Source: an uncultured Clostridium sp. (GTDB taxonomy: Bacteria; Bacillota; Clostridia; Lachnospirales; Lachnospiraceae). Taken from it: a stretch of DNA of 64,000 nucleotides. Under the pieces are notes generated by a model. It did not search any database and was not told where the DNA came from. It saw only the letters and a program-made list of their open reading frames with translations. The position numbers and the translations under genes are program-made. Location: positions 1 to 64,000 of the forward strand of contig UQTA01000001.1 in assembly GCA_900543885.1 (NCBI GenBank). Direction: 5' to 3'. Below are positions 60,819 through 64,000 of the stretch, in pieces. Within the stretch, counting starts at the first letter, position 1. Every line of letters starts with the position of its first letter.

Positions 60819-63767
60819 TCAGTGGAACAGTTCCTTTACTTCCTTAAACATCTTTTTATCCCCTTCGATCTGCTGCTCATTTCCAATCACGCAGAAAGCA
60901 CCTGTATTTAAAATGGATTCCAGGATACCTGCCAGCCCGCGGATATCTTCCTGAGTCACATCCAAAATCTGGTCTCTCTTTTTCTGCATCATTTCATCTG
61001 TAAGGCCGGACAGATAAGCTGTCAGATTTCTGGATCCTTTTGCTGAAGGGCTTAATGGTGTATCTACATTGCTCATAGCACCGATCACATATTTTGTCAT
61101 ATCCCTCTCATCAATAGAAAAGTTCTTTAAATATTCCGGGATTCCTTCATAGATCTTATCAGTAGCCGCAAGCTTCGGATCTCTGTAAGATACCAGGCAG
61201 CCGGTTCCGCTTCTTCCAAAGCTGCTCATGCAACCATAAGCGCCGCCGATCACACGAAGATTCTGCCATAAATACTCATAGTTCATAATGACTTTTAATA
61301 CTTCCAGTGCGCCGGTATAGGACTCTGCAGCAAAAGAACCACAGCGTGCTACATAATTTACTTTTGAAGAAGTCTTAAAACCTTCATTTTTCAGTTCTGG
61401 TGTAAATTCAAAAGTATACCTCTTGCCTGGCTTATTATTTAACACAGCCTTGAATTTCTTTAATTCTCCCGGAAGAACTTTATATCCTTCTTCATCTGCT
61501 GTATAGCATACCATAAGATTATCTGCCGCAAACAGCTTATCTGCTGTTTCTTTCAGCTTTTTGATCAGGTCTTTGCGGAAATTTTCATCCTTACTGTAGG
61601 CATCTGCTGTTTTTTCCAAAAAATGGAAATAACTGATGCCACCGGTTATATCATCAAAAGCTCTTACTGCTGAAAAATAAGAGCATGCTCTTGCAACAGC
61701 TGCGCTGTGGGAAGCACCTTCTAAGCGCATTCTGGATCTGGAACGCACTTCATCTAAAATCTCGCCTAAGCGTTTTTCATCGTCTAATTTAGAAGCAGTA
61801 AGTATTTCTCTGATAATTCCAAATGCAAAGTCCACTTTTTCATAGAGAACCTTGATACCTGCTGTAAATGCACCCTTAAAAACTCCGTTTTTTCTTAAGT
61901 TTTCCCAGGAAGAAACATAAAAATCCAGTCCGCCGCTGTTTAAATGAATCTCGCTGGTCAGATCCTGATAGGTAAAGTTTTCAGTATCTACATATCCTAA
62001 CACAGATTTTAAAAGAGATGCATAAGGAAGGTCCTCCTGTGGGATCACGCTCATATCAAACAGCAATTTAATATAGGCAATACCGGAAGTAAACATAGGG
62101 CTATGAACAACCGTTGTTCCTTCTTCCTGCTTTACCTGATAAGAAAACGGCTCTTCCTGTCGTTTAATATCCTCTCTGCCAAGCATAGGGATCTTCTCCA
62201 GATCTTCCTTTGCAGATGGTTCTTCCTGATATGCCTTAAGTTCTTTCGTTTCTTTTACCAGTGCCTTTACCTGTTCATCGCTTAAAGACTCTTTATATTT
62301 AGCCAGGCGCTCTGCCAGCTCTGCATCCTCTTTGGCTGTCTGGTCGATCTTTGGGCTTATGATCACAACTGCTTCATGAGGATTATCCAAAAGGTAATCT
62401 TTGATCAGCTGCTCAAAATAACCTTCCTGCGCGGCTTTTTTCAGATAATCAAAGGTCTTCTGGTATTGTAAATGAAGCATTGGATCTGCATCGTACAGCC
62501 AGCTGTCCATAGACCAGAGGCCATACATCAGTCCCTTAGGCGCAGAACCGTAATCTGCTTCTCTGTAACGGAATTCATAATAATTTAAACCTGCCAGAAG
62601 GCTCTTTTTGTCAATTCCCTGATCTGCCAGTTTTCTCAGCGTACCTTTTACAACAGATAAGAATTCACCTTTCTGCTCTTTATTTGCATTTTTCGCAACT
62701 ACAGAAAAATATGGCTGAAGAATACCGTTTTCATAGCCGCCCATAATATCCTGACCAATGTGTGCATCGATCAGAGCCTGTTTTAATGGTGCTCCCGGTG
62801 CACTGATCAGGGTGTAGTCTAAGATCTGGAAAGCAACATAGAGAACCGGGTCAATATCTGTTCCTACCACTGTGTTTAAGGACAGATAGGTATTATCTTC
62901 TGTTCCCTCGTTTGCCGTTACGGAATAGGTTGTCTCTCTTTCTACCGGACCTGCAAACGGCTTCTGAAAAGCAATAGCTGAATCTAACGTGAAATCTTTT
63001 TTGTCATAGGCAGACAAGTATTCTTTATCCAGCCATAAAAGCTTTTCTTCCATATCCATGTCGCCATAGAGATAGATATAGCTGTTGGCCGGATGATAAT
63101 AATCTTTGTGGAACTGAATAAACTGCTCATAACTTAAATTGGGGATCACCGCCGGGTCACCGCCAGATTCATTGCTATAGGTCGTATCTGGAAACAGCAC
63201 AGCGCTTGTAAAACGCTCTAAAACACTTTCCGGTGAAGAAAATGCGCCTTTCATCTCATTATATACAACACCATTAACTGTCAGCGGTGCATCCTCTGAA
63301 GGCAGTTCATAATGCCAGCCTTCCTGTTTAAAGATCTTTGGCTCTTTATAGATAGAAGGATGAAACACACCGTCTAAATATACGTCCATAAGATTCTGGA
63401 AGTCCTTGTCATTGCAGCTGGCTACCGGATATACTGTCTTATCCGGATAAGTCATTGCATTTAAAAAGGTATTTAAAGAACCTTTCACCAGTTCTACAAA
63501 GGGATCCTTTACCGGAAACTTTTCAGAACCTTCCAGTACGCTGTGTTCCAGGATATGAGGAAGTCCTGTGCTGTCTGCCGGTGGTGTTCTGAATCCAATG
63601 GAAAATACTTTGTTATCATCCTCATTACTCATAAGGAACAGTCTGGCGCCGCTTTTTTTATGTTCCAGTACCATTCCTTCAGAATTCATCTCTTCTATGA
63701 AACGGTGGTCTTTTACCTCATAGGCAGAAAGTTTTTCTACCTGTTCAAGCATCTGCTGTCTGTTCAT
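60819..63767 (-). CDS. M16C family zinc peptidase (presequence-protease-like)
   Basis: It is 982 residues long. The inverted zinc motif in GLPHILEHSVLEGS (HxxEH) and a distal Glu region mark the catalytic half; the second, inactive half ends in TGAFCVIGN. Cytosolic M16C enzymes degrade peptides inside a closed chamber. The length is typical of the family. GGAG lies upstream of the ATG. It lies 44 nt before era and may share its transcript. Confidence 0.94.
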   Translation of the reverse strand: MNRQQMLEQVEKLSAYEVKDHRFIEEMNSEGMVLEHKKSGARLFLMSNEDDNKVFSIGFRTPPADSTGLPHILEHSVLEGSEKFPVKDPFVELVKGSLNTFLNAMTYPDKTVYPVASCNDKDFQNLMDVYLDGVFHPSIYKEPKIFKQEGWHYELPSEDAPLTVNGVVYNEMKGAFSSPESVLERFTSAVLFPDTTYSNESGGDPAVIPNLSYEQFIQFHKDYYHPANSYIYLYGDMDMEEKLLWLDKEYLSAYDKKDFTLDSAIAFQKPFAGPVERETTYSVTANEGTEDNTYLSLNTVVGTDIDPVLYVAFQILDYTLISAPGAPLKQALIDAHIGQDIMGGYENGILQPYFSVVAKNANKEQKGEFLSVVKGTLRKLADQGIDKKSLLAGLNYYEFRYREADYGSAPKGLMYGLWSMDSWLYDADPMLHLQYQKTFDYLKKAAQEGYFEQLIKDYLLDNPHEAVVIISPKIDQTAKEDAELAERLAKYKESLSDEQVKALVKETKELKAYQEEPSAKEDLEKIPMLGREDIKRQEEPFSYQVKQEEGTTVVHSPMFTSGIAYIKLLFDMSVIPQEDLPYASLLKSVLGYVDTENFTYQDLTSEIHLNSGGLDFYVSSWENLRKNGVFKGAFTAGIKVLYEKVDFAFGIIREILTASKLDDEKRLGEILDEVRSRSRMRLEGASHSAAVARACSYFSAVRAFDDITGGISYFHFLEKTADAYSKDENFRKDLIKKLKETADKLFAADNLMVCYTADEEGYKVLPGELKKFKAVLNNKPGKRYTFEFTPELKNEGFKTSSKVNYVARCGSFAAESYTGALEVLKVIMNYEYLWQNLRVIGGAYGCMSSFGRSGTGCLVSYRDPKLAATDKIYEGIPEYLKNFSIDERDMTKYVIGAMSNVDTPLSPSAKGSRNLTAYLSGLTDEMMQKKRDQILDVTQEDIRGLAGILESILNTGAFCVIGNEQQIEGDKKMFKEVKELFH

Positions 63768-63802
63768 GTTGTATACTCTCCTATCTTATTGGCTCGGTTC
63801 GT

Positions 63803-63866
63803 AATTAGACTCGCAAACCCGCGCTGCGCGCTCCACTGTCTGCTGGCGCAGACGGTTTGCTCGTTA
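63803..63866. repeat. Imperfect palindrome near the window end
   Basis: TTAGACTCGCAAACC pairs with GGTTTGCTCGTTAA, with inner hairpins GTCTGC/GCAGAC and CGCGC. Confidence 0.6.
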
Positions 63867-63869
63867 AGG

Positions 63870-63920
63870 GCCCAAGAAAAACAAATGCCGTCTTTGACGG
63901 CGCTTGTTTTTCTTTTGGGC
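63870..63920. terminator. Strong hairpin upstream of the M16C gene
   Basis: GCCCAAGAAAAACAA..GCCGTC pairs with GACGGC..TTGTTTTTCTTTTGGGC, flanking a TTT loop. It may end a gene outside the window or be a palindromic repeat. The last 80 bases show no gene. Confidence 0.6.
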
Positions 63921-64000
63921 ACCTTACATGTTTCCCATTATTCTATCCTTAATGATCGATGCGCATTCACGTACACATAAATGGATGAAAAGCACCGGAT

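Overview
The window looks like chromosomal DNA of a gut-type member of the Lachnospiraceae (Clostridia). The signs are a moderately low GC content, strong AGGAGG-type ribosome-binding sites, the DapL route to diaminopimelate, pyruvate phosphate dikinase, a SARP-type regulator, class B sortase, and a Firmicutes-type FtsH/PyrG neighbourhood. The family assignment is inference; no rRNA is present to confirm it. Most of the window is ordinary core genome with short operons, consensus promoters and intrinsic terminators.

Layout. 1-325: tRNA-Val and tRNA-Met plus a decayed second copy of the same pair. 0.4-2.5 kb: autoregulated TetR and a MATE exporter. 2.5-6.6 kb: fructose PTS (EIIABC), 1-phosphofructokinase and an RpiR regulator. 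6.8-11.9 kb: PAP2-like phosphatase, glycosyltransferase, CPBP protease, a carbamate-kinase homologue, a CarD-like regulator, and remnants of a receiver domain and an AEC transporter. 11.9-16.5 kb: carAB behind a leader with a long perfect hairpin. 16.9-21.1 kb: 5-formyl-THF cyclo-ligase, cytidylate-kinase-like protein, a SpoIID-like/peptidoglycan-binding protein and two AraC genes.

21.9-30.2 kb is the accessory highlight: an integrated element of about 8,274 bp that splits an N-acetylmuramoyl-L-alanine amidase gene at the codons for its zinc-binding DAGHGG motif. Both attachment sites can be read, and the attP halves form an inverted repeat. The element carries a large serine recombinase, a tyrosine recombinase beside a 20-bp inverted repeat, a RepA_N-type protein next to four 22-bp-spaced iterons and an AT-rich stretch (a probable replication origin), a DUF6075-like gene, and an XRE regulator divergent from a five-gene cargo operon. 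The cargo consists of small, membrane and secreted proteins with cell-wall-binding repeats, one with a transglutaminase-like Cys/His pair. Its function is unknown to me.

30.4-37.9 kb: nitrogen and lysine metabolism: an Lrp-type regulator, dapL, dapF, an ANTAR regulator, glnA (with a candidate attenuator leader), and a second DapF-like protein in which both catalytic cysteines are serines. 38.1-45.3 kb: ftsH, pyrG, a small conserved-looking protein whose Shine-Dalgarno sits inside the pyrG terminator, and a polar amino-acid ABC transporter with an attenuator-like leader. 45.3-51.1 kb: sortase B, a protein with three copies of one domain, a SARP regulator, an L,D-transpeptidase and a lipoprotein cyclophilin. 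51.3-56.8 kb: ppdK with an upstream cre box, then a histidine kinase/response regulator pair. 57.0-63.8 kb: glycyl-tRNA synthetase, a lipoprotein, recO, era and an M16C peptidase.

Large imperfect palindromes of about 60-180 bp sit in many intergenic regions (8.5, 16.7, 30.3, 47.2, 54.2, 54.4, 63.8 kb). Some are related to each other, and they look like a family of non-coding interspersed elements.
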